Source of the DNA: Candidatus Bathyarchaeia archaeon
Lineage (GTDB): Archaea > Thermoproteota > Bathyarchaeia > 40CM-2-53-6 > CALIRQ01
Direction: 5' to 3'
DNA: 64,000 nucleotides
NCBI GenBank assembly: GCA_038843675.1
Contig: JAWBRV010000005.1
Coordinates: 28,236 to 92,235 of the forward strand
In this document: positions 24,073 to 32,753 of the stretch, piece by piece
Position numbering within the stretch: the stretch's first letter is position 1
Layout of the letters: each line of letters begins with the position of its first letter
The notes under the pieces: generated by a model
The model's input: the letters and a program-made list of their open reading frames with translations, nothing else
The model's database searches: none
Told to the model about the DNA's origin: nothing
Made by a program: the position numbers and the translations under genes

Positions 24073-25338
24073 CTAGAGGAAATCCTCTAGTCTTGCGCCC
24101 CCCTGGCCCCTCTCCGCGGACTCCCTCGGGATCCTTATCCTCCCATAGACACCATCGAACCCGGGCTCTATTTCAACGATCCCGTTCCTGACCTTGAGTA
24201 TCGCCTCGGCGACCTCCCGGCTGGAGAACTTCGCGATCTCCCGAGCATCGGCCCTCATAAGGACCTCGAGCTCATCTCCGAAATGGCCGACTAGCGAATT
24301 GTAAACCCTCCAAACCCCGGCTGAGGAGGGACTCGAGGATCCGAGGACCTCGGCTATTATCTCGGATAGCGGCAATATGCGCACGAATGGGATCGCATCC
24401 TTCGGAACGAAGCCCTTCGGCCTATCCGCCAACTCCTCGACCCTTTGCTCCACACCCTTCGTCAAGGGCCTCCCGCATTTGGGGCAAATGTTCCCCAAGG
24501 CTATTGCTTTATCCCCAGGCATCGCCACGCCGCAATCCCTATGTCCGGACCAGTGATATTTCCCATAGGCCGGATCCGTTTCTATCGTCGATTTGAATCG
24601 AGAGGGATCCTTTGCCTTCATCGCTCCAATTATTCCCTCATAGCTTAGGCGCTCGAGGAGGAAGATGTTCGCCTCCCTTCCCAGCCTCCAAGGCCATGGG
24701 GAGTGGGCATCGGAATTGGAAACGAGAGAAAATCCATCCAATTTGCTGAGCCTCCAATTCATCGGCGGATCCGAGGAGAGCCCTGTTTCTATTGCGAAGA
24801 TCTCATCGCTTTTATCGCCATAGCAATCCTCTAGGGCATCGAACCCGCTCACCGAGCCGAATACCCCGTACCAAGGGGTCCATGCGTGGGATGGGAATAT
24901 CACCACGTCCTCCGAGATCGAATGGAGCACCTCCACTAGGTGGGCCGGGGAGACGTCGAGCGAGGGGCGGCCATCCGCGGCCAAATCCCCGAACCTGCTT
25001 ATGGCATCGTTTATCTGATCCACCACATCGAAGTCCGGCGCTATTATTACGTGATGGACCTTCCTCGAGCTCCCTTGGAACTCAAACACCGTGTTGACTT
25101 CAGAACTCAATATGAATTTGACCCCCTCGGAACCCCTCATAACGTAAAGATGGGAATCCTCAAATTCCACGAGCTCCCTCCTTAACTCCGCTAGCCATCT
25201 GGGATGGGTGAAATCCCCAGTCCCGACCACGTCTAGGCCCTTTATACGCGCGAACCTAGCTATGTTTGGCAACGTCATATCTTCGCTCGTCGCCCTGCTG
25301 AACCTCGAATGTATATGTAAATCCGCTATTATCTCCAG
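24073..25338 (-). CDS. endoQ: Endonuclease Q (PHP-domain DNA repair nuclease), probably with a non-ATG start
   Basis: A PHP domain with metal ligands ADLHIHSRFS, HVIIAPDF and SNSDAHSPWP is followed by a zinc-finger segment ICPKCGRP and a C-terminal helical part. This matches EndoQ, which cuts 5' to deaminated bases. The essential DLHIH motif lies upstream of the first ATG (25278), so translation must start earlier. No ATG, GTG or TTG exists before the stop upstream. CTG at 25338 occupies exactly the usual Met position (before EIIADLHIHS). About 421 residues result. Confidence 0.85.
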   Translation of the reverse strand: MEIIADLHIHSRFSRATSEDMTLPNIARFARIKGLDVVGTGDFTHPRWLAELRRELVEFEDSHLYVMRGSEGVKFILSSEVNTVFEFQGSSRKVHHVIIAPDFDVVDQINDAISRFGDLAADGRPSLDVSPAHLVEVLHSISEDVVIFPSHAWTPWYGVFGSVSGFDALEDCYGDKSDEIFAIETGLSSDPPMNWRLSKLDGFSLVSNSDAHSPWPWRLGREANIFLLERLSYEGIIGAMKAKDPSRFKSTIETDPAYGKYHWSGHRDCGVAMPGDKAIALGNICPKCGRPLTKGVEQRVEELADRPKGFVPKDAIPFVRILPLSEIIAEVLGSSSPSSAGVWRVYNSLVGHFGDELEVLMRADAREIAKFSSREVAEAILKVRNGIVEIEPGFDGVYGRIRIPRESAERGQGGARLEDFL

Positions 25339-25383
25339 AGGGATCGCCCTTCCTTGGCCCCCAATTGAGGTTGGATCGGGAAA

Positions 25384-25397
25384 ATAAATTTATAATG
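25384..25397. promoter_or_regulatory. AT-rich element shared by divergent endoQ and proS
   Basis: The stretch ATAAATTTATAATG can be read as a TATA box on either strand. It lies about 50 bases before the proposed endoQ start and about 80 before proS. Between it and proS, AGACC (25420-25424) and GGTCT (25436-25440) could pair in the leader. Confidence 0.45.
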
Positions 25398-25473
25398 AAC
25401 CCCATTGGATCTGACTGAGACCAGCCGATAATCCCGGTCTAATCGATCAAGCGGGCGATGGCGTGATCTATCC

Positions 25474-26919
25474 TTGGGAAAGGATTTGGGGATAAGCGTT
25501 AGGAAGAGCGAGGACTTCTCGGAGTGGTATACCCAAGCGGTCGTAAAAGCCGGCTTGGCGGATTACGCGCCCATGAAGGGCTTCATAGTCCTCATGCCAT
25601 ACGGATATTCGATATGGGAGAGGATAAGGGCCTTCATGGACGCGGAGCTGGAGAGGCTTGGCCATAAAAACGCCTACTTTCCGGCCCTGATCCCGGAGAG
25701 CCTCCTCCGGAAGGAGGCCGAGCATTTCTCGGGCTTCGTGCCCGAGGTCCTATGGGTGACTCAAGCCGGCAACCGAGAGCTCAACGAGAGGCTCGCGGTC
25801 AGGCCAACCTCCGAAACGATAATCTATGCCTCCGTTTCCAAATGGATAAAGAGCTGGAGGGATCTCCCCCTACTACTGAACGTTTGGAACTCCGTCATGA
25901 GGGCCGAGATAAAATCCACCAAGCCCTTCATAAGGACGACGGAGTTCCTTTGGCAAGAGGGCCATACGATTCATGAGACCAAGGAGGAGGCCGAGAAGGA
26001 GGTATTCCTGATCTTGGGGGTTTACAAAAGGCTGATGGAGGAGGTCTTGGCCATACCGGTGATAGCGGGATATAAGAGCGAGAGCGAGAAATTCGTAGGC
26101 GCCCTTTACACGACCACCTTGGAGGCGATCATGCCCGATGGGAGGGCATTGCAAATGGGCACCTCCCATAATATGGGGCAAAACTTCTCGATACCGTTCG
26201 AGATAAAGTACCTCGGCAGGGATGAAAAGGAGCATTTCGCATGGACGACCTCTTGGGGGATCTCTTGGAGGCTAATAGGGGCCGTGATAATGGTCCATGG
26301 GGATGATAAGGGCCTCATCCTGCCCCCGAGAATCGCGCCCATCCAAGCGGTCATAGTGCCGATATTCTATAACGATGAGGAAAGGGAGGAGGCATTGAGG
26401 AAGGGGAGGGAGCTATTGGAGGAGCTCAAGGCCAACGGGATCAGGGCCTTCATGGACGATAGGACACAATATACGCCCGGCTGGAAGTTCAACGAATGGG
26501 AGCTGAAGGGCGTGCCCCTGAGGATAGAGATAGGCCCGAGGAACCTCAGGGAGGGGACGATCACGCTATCCAGGAGGGATACCGGGAAGAAGGAGGATAT
26601 TGAGGATAGCGAGGCGCTAAAGAGGGTGGGGGAGCTTCTGGAGGAGATACAGCGATCCCTATTCGAAAGGGCCAAGGCCTTGCTGGAATCTATGACCCAC
26701 GTGGCGAGGGATTTCTCGGAACTGAAATCGATAATCGAGGGCAGGGGCGGGTTCGTGAAGGCCTGCTGGTGCGGCTCACCGGAATGCGAGTCCAAGATCA
26801 AGGAGCAGACGGGAGCCACCATAAGGGCCATACCATTTGAGAAGGAGCCCCCCTTCTCGGGTTGCGTATGGTGCGGAAAGGAAGCGAGGGGCCCCGTCTA
26901 CTTCGCGAGGGCTTACTGA
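25474..26919 (+). CDS. proS: Prolyl-tRNA synthetase, archaeal/eukaryal type
   Basis: The 481 residues carry the class II motifs: motif 2 around TTEFLWQEGHTIHET and motif 3 GDDKGLILPPRIAP. The anticodon-binding domain (TQYTPGWKFNEWELKGVPL) and the C-terminal zinc-binding extension (CWCGSPEC, CVWCG) typical of archaeal ProRS also follow. It charges tRNA-Pro. It starts at TTG. Confidence 0.97.
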   Translation: MGKDLGISVRKSEDFSEWYTQAVVKAGLADYAPMKGFIVLMPYGYSIWERIRAFMDAELERLGHKNAYFPALIPESLLRKEAEHFSGFVPEVLWVTQAGNRELNERLAVRPTSETIIYASVSKWIKSWRDLPLLLNVWNSVMRAEIKSTKPFIRTTEFLWQEGHTIHETKEEAEKEVFLILGVYKRLMEEVLAIPVIAGYKSESEKFVGALYTTTLEAIMPDGRALQMGTSHNMGQNFSIPFEIKYLGRDEKEHFAWTTSWGISWRLIGAVIMVHGDDKGLILPPRIAPIQAVIVPIFYNDEEREEALRKGRELLEELKANGIRAFMDDRTQYTPGWKFNEWELKGVPLRIEIGPRNLREGTITLSRRDTGKKEDIEDSEALKRVGELLEEIQRSLFERAKALLESMTHVARDFSELKSIIEGRGGFVKACWCGSPECESKIKEQTGATIRAIPFEKEPPFSGCVWCGKEARGPVYFARAY

Positions 26920-27021
26920 GCTCCAGATCGGGCGATCCTCGGGGCGCGTCGGCGCCGCCGGGAGCTCAAAAAACTAATAAACGACATCGATCAATCCAGA
27001 CCATCGAGAAGCTGGTCCCCA

Positions 27022-27300
27022 ATGCCGAAGAAACGCAAATCCAGGGGTAGGAGCAAGGGGGGGAAAGGTAGGAGCGAAGTGATCCAGTGCTCGAACTGCG
27101 GCATGCTGGTGCCTAGGGATAAGGTCAAGAGGGTTACGACTTGGGTTTCCTTGGTCGACCCAGTTTTGGCGAAGGAACTGCGGAGCAAGGGGGCCTATAT
27201 ATCGAGGCAAAAGGTCATCAAGAATTATTGCGTATCCTGCGCGGTCCACTTCGGCGTTGCGAAGGTTAGGTCGAGGGAGGAGAGGAAGCTTTACCGTTAG
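27022..27300 (+). CDS. rps26e: Ribosomal protein S26e
   Basis: The 92 residues begin MPKKRKSRGRSKGGKGRSE and include CSNCGMLVPRDK and NYCVSCAVHFGV, the two cysteine pairs of the eukaryote-type small-subunit protein S26. S26e is found in Thermoproteota and Asgard archaea but absent from most Euryarchaeota, which supports the lineage call. Its 3' end overlaps the convergent phosphatidyltransferase gene by 35 bases. Confidence 0.96.
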   Translation: MPKKRKSRGRSKGGKGRSEVIQCSNCGMLVPRDKVKRVTTWVSLVDPVLAKELRSKGAYISRQKVIKNYCVSCAVHFGVAKVRSREERKLYR

Positions 27301-27886
27301 CCCCCCTCAAATCGAAATATGCCCTCAGTCCCCTCTGCATGGTCGTGATGAAGGCCAATACCGCCACGAGCGCCAATCCAGCGCTCAACAGGCCCAAGAA
27401 CGTGGATATGGAGATTATCAATATCCTCTCCGGCCTCTCGGCCAGCCCTATCCCCTTCATGCAAAGGCCCATGGATTCGGCCTTGGCCCTGCTATAGCTG
27501 ACCAATAGCGAGAAAGCCATCGCGGAGGCCGCCAACGGGGCATCGCATTTGCCCGAGTACAATATCCCGAGGAACACCGCCACCTCTCCCAACCTATCCA
27601 AGAACGAATCCAAGAACCCCCCGAGCCGCGAGGTCATTTCCCCAAGCCTCGCCATGGCGCCGTCTAGGGCATCGAACCCCCCTGAGGCTAGGAGCAGGGC
27701 CCCCGCTAGGCTCATTGATTCGGCATCGCGACCCAAGCCATAGGCCAATCCTGAGAGGATCGCGAGCGAGAAGCCCAAGAGGCTAGCGGCGTTCGGCGTC
27801 AGCCCGAGCGAGAGCGCGGCTCGGGCGGCGCGATCGATCAATGGGCCGAACCTCTCGCTCAGCCTCGTCAACAATTTGCTCCCCAA
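27266..27886 (-). CDS. CDP-alcohol phosphatidyltransferase (archaetidylinositol phosphate synthase-like)
   Basis: The CDP-OH-P motif is complete: DALDGAMAR, eight residues, GGFLDSFLDR. Six hydrophobic helices make up the 206 residues. In archaea this family makes archaetidylinositol phosphate or related polar lipids from CDP-archaeol. The exact alcohol is inferred, not shown. Catalysis would occur at the inner membrane face. Confidence 0.88.
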   Translation of the reverse strand: MGSKLLTRLSERFGPLIDRAARAALSLGLTPNAASLLGFSLAILSGLAYGLGRDAESMSLAGALLLASGGFDALDGAMARLGEMTSRLGGFLDSFLDRLGEVAVFLGILYSGKCDAPLAASAMAFSLLVSYSRAKAESMGLCMKGIGLAERPERILIISISTFLGLLSAGLALVAVLAFITTMQRGLRAYFDLRGANGKASSPPST

Positions 27887-27937
27887 CAGGCCTTGAGAGC
27901 CTTTATAGGATAGCGCGCCCGGCTTTAAAATGCTCTG

Positions 27938-28153
27938 GTGAGCCGCTTGGGGAAAGTGGATAAGGGGGTCAAGTGTAGCGCCGCCAATTGCGATAGGGAG
28001 GCCATTAGATCAGTTCCCGGGGAGATGGCGGCGAAGGCCGAACTCAAGTTGAGGACTGAGGGCCGGGCCTACCTATGCAAGGAGCACTATAAGGAGATGA
28101 AGAGGGCTTTGAGGAAGGAGAAGAAGCTCCAGAAATGGAGGTGGATGGCCTGA
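27938..28153 (+). CDS. Small basic cysteine-containing protein
   Basis: The 71-residue protein has CSAANC near its start and CKEH later, a possible zinc site (Cys4-like with a histidine), and a strongly basic C-terminus (KRALRKEKKLQKWRW). It starts at GTG just before thrS on the same strand and may be co-transcribed with it. I do not recognise a named family; RNA or ribosome binding would suit its charge, but this is conjecture. Confidence 0.65.
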   Translation: MSRLGKVDKGVKCSAANCDREAIRSVPGEMAAKAELKLRTEGRAYLCKEHYKEMKRALRKEKKLQKWRWMA

Positions 28154-28171
28154 TCGGGGGATGGGTTGGTT

Positions 28172-30007
28172 ATGAGGTTGCTGTTAATACATGCCGATAG
28201 GTTCGGCTATGAGGTCCAATCCGAGGCGATCGGGGCGAGGGAGGAGATTGAAGCATCGGGGAGGAGCGGGTCGGTCGAGGACGCCTTGGTGATCTTCTGC
28301 GCGGTCGAAAGAGGGGATTCTAGGGATTTGCGCTCGGTCCTATCCGGGGCAACCGGCGCGATAGCTGAGCTGGCGGGGAAGCTTGGGGTTAAGCGCTTGC
28401 TCATATATCCCTTCGCCCACCTATCCAACGACTTAGCCCCTCCCGGCTTGGCATTGGAGGGGTTGAAGAGGTTGGAGGCGGAGCTGAGCGGGCTTGGATA
28501 CGAGGTCGGGAGGGCCCCCTTCGGCTATTATAAGCGATTCGAGTTGGTTTGCAAAGGGCACCCGCTCTCCGAATCGTTTAGGGAGATCGCCCCGAAGGCC
28601 GAAAGGGCGGTAGCCCCCGCGAGGACCGAGTACAAGGTCCTAACGCCCGATGGGGAGCTCTTGGATCCGGAGGCCTACGTGGCCATGGATCCGGGCTCCG
28701 AGTTCTCGGCACTCGTGGAGAAGGAGGCCTTGAAGAGGGGCTTGGAGGGGGGGACGCCCTCCTTCCTGAAGTATTGCAAGAGGTTCGGGTTCGATTGGGA
28801 GCCTAGGTCGGATCTGGGCCACATGCGCCTCGGCCCGGAGGCTAGCCTGCTCTTCGACCTAGTCTCCGATTACGCCCGCTCTATCGCGAATTCTTTGGGC
28901 ATACCGATCCTCAGCATCCGCGGGACCAATATGTTCGACCTCTCGGATCAAGCAGTTCACGAGCATGCGCAACTTTTCGGGGCCAGGGCATATACGCTCG
29001 ATGTGGATTCGAAGAGGCTGATAATGAGATACGCAGCTTGTCATCAACAATTCAGCTCCGTTAGGGATTGGGCCCTGAGCTATAGACATTTGCCCTTCGG
29101 GACCTTCGAGGTTGCCGATAGCTATAGGCTGGAGCAGAGCGGGGAGCTGCTCCTCCTCTTCAGGGTCAGGAAATTGCACATGCCCGACCTACACGTTTAC
29201 TGCAGGGATCTCGAGGAGGGCAAATCGCTGACGATGCGCATACACCGCGCGATATACGAGGAGATCAGGAAGCTCGGCAGGGAATATTGCTCCATATACA
29301 ACACCACGAGGACCTTCTTCGAGGAGAACGATGGGTTCTTCAGGAAGCTCATCGAGGTTGAGGGAAAACCTGTGCTATTGAACTTCGTCCCGGATGATAT
29401 CTACTATTGGGTATTGAACATAGAATACACGATCATAGATGAGCTCAGGAGGCCAAGGGAGATAGCCACGGTCCAGATCGACGTCGGAAACGCGAAGAGG
29501 TTCGGGATAGAATACACCCGCGAGGATGGCGGGAGGGCCCATCCGACCATACTCCACTCCGCCTTGATAGGGACCATTGAGAGGTATCTATTCGCCATAT
29601 TCGATTGCGCCGTGAAGATGAAGGCTGAGGGGAGGAAGCCCATGCTCCCGGTTTGGCTATCGCCCACCCAAGTTAGGTTCATACCGATCGAGGGGAGGCA
29701 CGTCGATTACGCAAAAGGCTTGGCCCTGAAGCTCAGGGGAGAGATGATAAGGGCGGATGTCGATGATAGGGATTGGAGCATGCAAAGGAGGGTGAGGGAG
29801 GCCGAGATGGCTTGGGTGCCGTATATAGTGGTCGTTGGCGATAGGGAGATCGCCTCTGGATCGCTCCAGGTCCGAATAAGAAACTCCGGCCAAAGGGCCA
29901 TGTCGTACGATGAGCTCGTTTCGGAGCTGAGATCCCGCTTGGAGGGATATCCGAGGAGGGAGCAAGGGCTCCCAATCCTCCTCAGCGAAAGGCCGGGCTA
30001 TAGATAG
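28172..30007 (+). CDS. thrS: Threonyl-tRNA synthetase, archaeal type
   Basis: The N-terminal 140 residues (MRLLLIHADRFGYEV) are the archaeal D-aminoacyl-tRNA-deacylase-like editing domain rather than the bacterial type. Class II catalytic motifs follow (MRYAACHQQFS with zinc-site Cys and His, RVRKLHMPDLHVYC). The C-terminal anticodon domain (PVWLSPTQVRFIPI) ends it. ATG 28172 was chosen over TTG 28166 because archaeal ThrRS begins this way. Confidence 0.97.
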   Translation: MRLLLIHADRFGYEVQSEAIGAREEIEASGRSGSVEDALVIFCAVERGDSRDLRSVLSGATGAIAELAGKLGVKRLLIYPFAHLSNDLAPPGLALEGLKRLEAELSGLGYEVGRAPFGYYKRFELVCKGHPLSESFREIAPKAERAVAPARTEYKVLTPDGELLDPEAYVAMDPGSEFSALVEKEALKRGLEGGTPSFLKYCKRFGFDWEPRSDLGHMRLGPEASLLFDLVSDYARSIANSLGIPILSIRGTNMFDLSDQAVHEHAQLFGARAYTLDVDSKRLIMRYAACHQQFSSVRDWALSYRHLPFGTFEVADSYRLEQSGELLLLFRVRKLHMPDLHVYCRDLEEGKSLTMRIHRAIYEEIRKLGREYCSIYNTTRTFFEENDGFFRKLIEVEGKPVLLNFVPDDIYYWVLNIEYTIIDELRRPREIATVQIDVGNAKRFGIEYTREDGGRAHPTILHSALIGTIERYLFAIFDCAVKMKAEGRKPMLPVWLSPTQVRFIPIEGRHVDYAKGLALKLRGEMIRADVDDRDWSMQRRVREAEMAWVPYIVVVGDREIASGSLQVRIRNSGQRAMSYDELVSELRSRLEGYPRREQGLPILLSERPGYR

Positions 30008-30013
30008 GCGCCA

Positions 30014-30334
30014 TTGGATAAGCTTTTTATCCAAATGGGCTTGGATCAAAGAACCGGCTCAGGGGTCGATCGAGCGATGGAGAAAGATAGGCTTTACGGC
30101 GGGATAATATTCGCGGCCTCCCTCATAATCGCCATCGCCTACCTAGCGGCCTTCTTCGCTCCATACTTGGCCCTCCCGGCATGGCTAAGCTGGTTGGCCA
30201 TTGCGCTCCCCGTATTCCTTTTCACGATGGCCGTCTTGGTGATTTGCATGTGGATCGGGTGGACCATGCTCACCACGCCTCCCCCACCCCCGATCGAGCC
30301 CGTGGAGCGGCCCGGGGATAAGCCGGAGGGATGA
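30014..30334 (+). CDS. Small membrane protein, two helices
   Basis: Two hydrophobic segments (IIFAASLIIAIAYLAAFF and LAIALPVFLFTMAVLVIC) are followed by a proline-rich tail (PPPPPIEP). It starts at TTG six bases after thrS, or at a nearer ATG at 30035 or 30077. Function unknown; it lies before two KaiC-like genes. Confidence 0.6.
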   Translation: MDKLFIQMGLDQRTGSGVDRAMEKDRLYGGIIFAASLIIAIAYLAAFFAPYLALPAWLSWLAIALPVFLFTMAVLVICMWIGWTMLTTPPPPPIEPVERPGDKPEG

Positions 30335-30391
30335 GGGCCCGGGTCGCGCCCTTTTTATCTTGGGCTCCGCGCTAGAGAAAGTGGATAGCCT

Positions 30392-31378
30392 TTGCAAAGG
30401 CCGAAGAAGCTCTTCGAGCGCCTTCTGGATTCGGAGGTTAAGGCGGAACTTCTCGCTCTATTCCACACGAACCCGGGGCTCTCGGACTCTATCGAGGGCA
30501 TAGCTAGGAGGCTTGGGAGGAGCGCCGAAGAGATAAGGAGCGATTTGAGGGACTTGGTTGAGATGGGCCTATTGAACGTCGTGGAGTTATTCTCCTATAA
30601 TCCCAAAAGGGGCGCGGAGATAGAGAGGCAGATATTCCTCCAATTGGAGGAGGGGGTGCCGCCTGAGCCGGGGCCATACGAGGGGATAGAGTACACTGGG
30701 GTGGAGCTTATCGATGACATGCTCGACGGCCCATTCCCCCATCCGTGTTGTGTATTGGTTATGGGCGATCCCGGCAGCGGTAAGACCACGCTTTGCAACC
30801 AATTTGTCAAATCCTTCACCGGGGCGGGCGGCCCAGCTATAATCGCGGCCCTCGATGAACCGCCCCGCGAGATAAGAGCATCCCTAGCCAAGATCGGTGT
30901 GGAGCCATCCAAGTTGATCCTCGTGGATTGCTATTCATCCGATATAGGGTTGAGGAGCGAGGAGGAAATATCGGCTGATCCAAAGAATCCCTCCAGCGTC
31001 AGCATCGCCATATCCAAGGCCATCCGGGAGGCGGAATCGCGCGCCAAGGGGGGAAAGGGCCTTTTGGTGTTCGACTCCATGACGGCGATAATCCAAAAAT
31101 GCGGGATAAAGACCTCTATGGATTTCTTCAGGGCCTTGATCGCGAAGTGCAAGGGGGCTGGGCTTTCGTCCTTGATAACTCTTAATAGATTGGCCTATCA
31201 CCCCGCCGTTTTGGCGGCCTTCCAGGAGATGGCGGACGGTGTCATAGAATTGAAGGGCGAGGAAATGCCCTCCGGGATCCAGCGCTACGCTAGGATCCTA
31301 AAGATGAAGGGGGTTGGACATTCGACCCATTGGGTGCCGTATGAGATCAGGGGCTCGGAAGGCTTGGTCCCCCTCTGA
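30392..31378 (+). CDS. KaiC-like RecA-family ATPase with N-terminal winged helix
   Basis: Residues 1-80 form a winged helix (VKAELLALFHTNPGLSDSIE). The KaiC-type domain has Walker A MGDPGSGKT, an IIAALDEPPREI stretch and Walker B GLLVFDSM, followed by a LITLNR segment. Archaeal KaiC-like proteins act in signalling or regulation, some by phosphorylation. The winged helix suggests contact with DNA or RNA. It is followed at 50 bases by a second KaiC-like gene. Confidence 0.87.
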   Translation: MQRPKKLFERLLDSEVKAELLALFHTNPGLSDSIEGIARRLGRSAEEIRSDLRDLVEMGLLNVVELFSYNPKRGAEIERQIFLQLEEGVPPEPGPYEGIEYTGVELIDDMLDGPFPHPCCVLVMGDPGSGKTTLCNQFVKSFTGAGGPAIIAALDEPPREIRASLAKIGVEPSKLILVDCYSSDIGLRSEEEISADPKNPSSVSIAISKAIREAESRAKGGKGLLVFDSMTAIIQKCGIKTSMDFFRALIAKCKGAGLSSLITLNRLAYHPAVLAAFQEMADGVIELKGEEMPSGIQRYARILKMKGVGHSTHWVPYEIRGSEGLVPL

Positions 31379-31428
31379 TAAATGCCATGGAAAGCGTTAT
31401 CAATCCCTAAGCCCCATTCCAATTCGTC

Positions 31429-32172
31429 ATGCCGCAAGCCGATAGGGCCCCCACCGGGATAATCGGGCTGGATGAGATGCTCGGGGGCGGAATCCCTAGG
31501 GGAAGGGTCGTCCTGATCTTGGGGAGCCCCGGGAGTGGGAAGACGATCCTATGCTCCCAATTCCTATATAACGGCATAGTGGACTATGGCGAAGGCGGGG
31601 TTTACGTGAGCCTTGATGAGGGGAAGCCCCAGTTCTATAGGGAGATGGCAAAGCTGGGCTGGGATTTCGCGGAGTTGGAGAGGGCCGGGAGGTTCGCCTT
31701 CGTCGACGCTTCTCCGATAAGGAGCCTGCCCGGCGAGGTTAAGATCGGCGGGATGACCATCGGGAAGAGGGACTTCTCCCTCCTCAGCCTGATACAGGCC
31801 ATCAGGAACCATTCGGCATCGATCTCCGCACAAAGGATAGTCTTGGATTCGATGTCGCAGCTTACCTTCCAATATCCCGACCCCGTCGAGCGGAGGACGG
31901 CCGTGCTGGATTTGATCGATGCCTTGGCCGACCTCGGGGCCACATGCCTCCTGACCTCGGAGCTGGTGGCGGTCGGCATGAGGAGGAAGATGCAGTTCGA
32001 GGAGTACTTGGCCCACGGAGTTATAATACTTCAAACGATGAGGGTGGGCAAGGCATATGGTCGAGTGATCCAAGTGGTGAAGATGAGGGAAACGGCGATC
32101 GATGAGCAGCCTAGGCCCTACCAAATAACGGAGAGGGGGATCGAGGTCTACCCAAGGGAGAGCGTATTCTGA
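31429..32172 (+). CDS. Single-domain KaiC-like ATPase
   Basis: The opening RAPTGIIGLDEMLGGGIPRG is the KaiC signature. Walker A is GSPGSGKT and Walker B is RIVLDSM. At 247 residues it is a single-domain form. It probably works with the winged-helix KaiC-like protein encoded just upstream, perhaps in a mixed ring; this is inferred from position and similarity. Confidence 0.88.
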   Translation: MPQADRAPTGIIGLDEMLGGGIPRGRVVLILGSPGSGKTILCSQFLYNGIVDYGEGGVYVSLDEGKPQFYREMAKLGWDFAELERAGRFAFVDASPIRSLPGEVKIGGMTIGKRDFSLLSLIQAIRNHSASISAQRIVLDSMSQLTFQYPDPVERRTAVLDLIDALADLGATCLLTSELVAVGMRRKMQFEEYLAHGVIILQTMRVGKAYGRVIQVVKMRETAIDEQPRPYQITERGIEVYPRESVF

Positions 32173-32308
32173 GAGGGCCGATTGGGATCGGATTTCCCCG
32201 GAACCCTCTCAAATGGCGCTTTCACATCGATGGCCTCAACGGCCTTGCCGATCGCCCTTCACCCATCCACCCGATCGGTCGCGGAGGTGCTCTTCGTGGT
32301 CCGCTCAT

Positions 32309-32623
32309 TCAGCGGGCCGTTTCCCCATCGATCCAGTCCAAATACCCCTTGAATCCACCCGCGATCGGGATGGCCAATATCTCCGGGACCTCGTAGGGAT
32401 GGATCCTCCTAACCTCCTCGATCAACCCGCCCACCAGCTCGGCCCTCGTCTTTATGAGCAGGAGGACCTCCGAAGCCACTTCCACGACGCCCTTCCATAG
32501 GAAAGAGCTCCTGATGCCCGGTACGGCGCTGACGCATGCCGCCAGCCTCTTATCCAGCAGGGCCCTCGAGATCCTCTCGCCATCTCTTTCGCTTGGGCAT
32601 GTGACCAGGACGAGCGCATACAA
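32309..32623 (-). CDS. cutA: CutA1 divalent-cation tolerance protein
   Basis: The 104-residue form begins YALVLVTCPSERDGERISRALL and contains LAACVSAVPGI, WKGVVE and HPYEVPEILAIPI, all CutA1 signatures. CutA1 forms stable trimers; copper tolerance is reported in some species. TTG 32623 has a GGGGGA ribosome-binding site a few bases upstream, while the ATG at 32668 adds residues outside the fold. Confidence 0.93.
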   Translation of the reverse strand: MYALVLVTCPSERDGERISRALLDKRLAACVSAVPGIRSSFLWKGVVEVASEVLLLIKTRAELVGGLIEEVRRIHPYEVPEILAIPIAGGFKGYLDWIDGETAR

Positions 32624-32753
32624 GGCCGTTCCCCCTTGCCCGGGATTTCGTTGATCGGGGCCCGCCAATAAGCCTTGGGGGCCGTTCGGGCGCAGATCCC
32701 CAAACTGAATCGGGGGTGAAGGGGATCGATGGATCCGCGAGCCCGAAAGGAGC

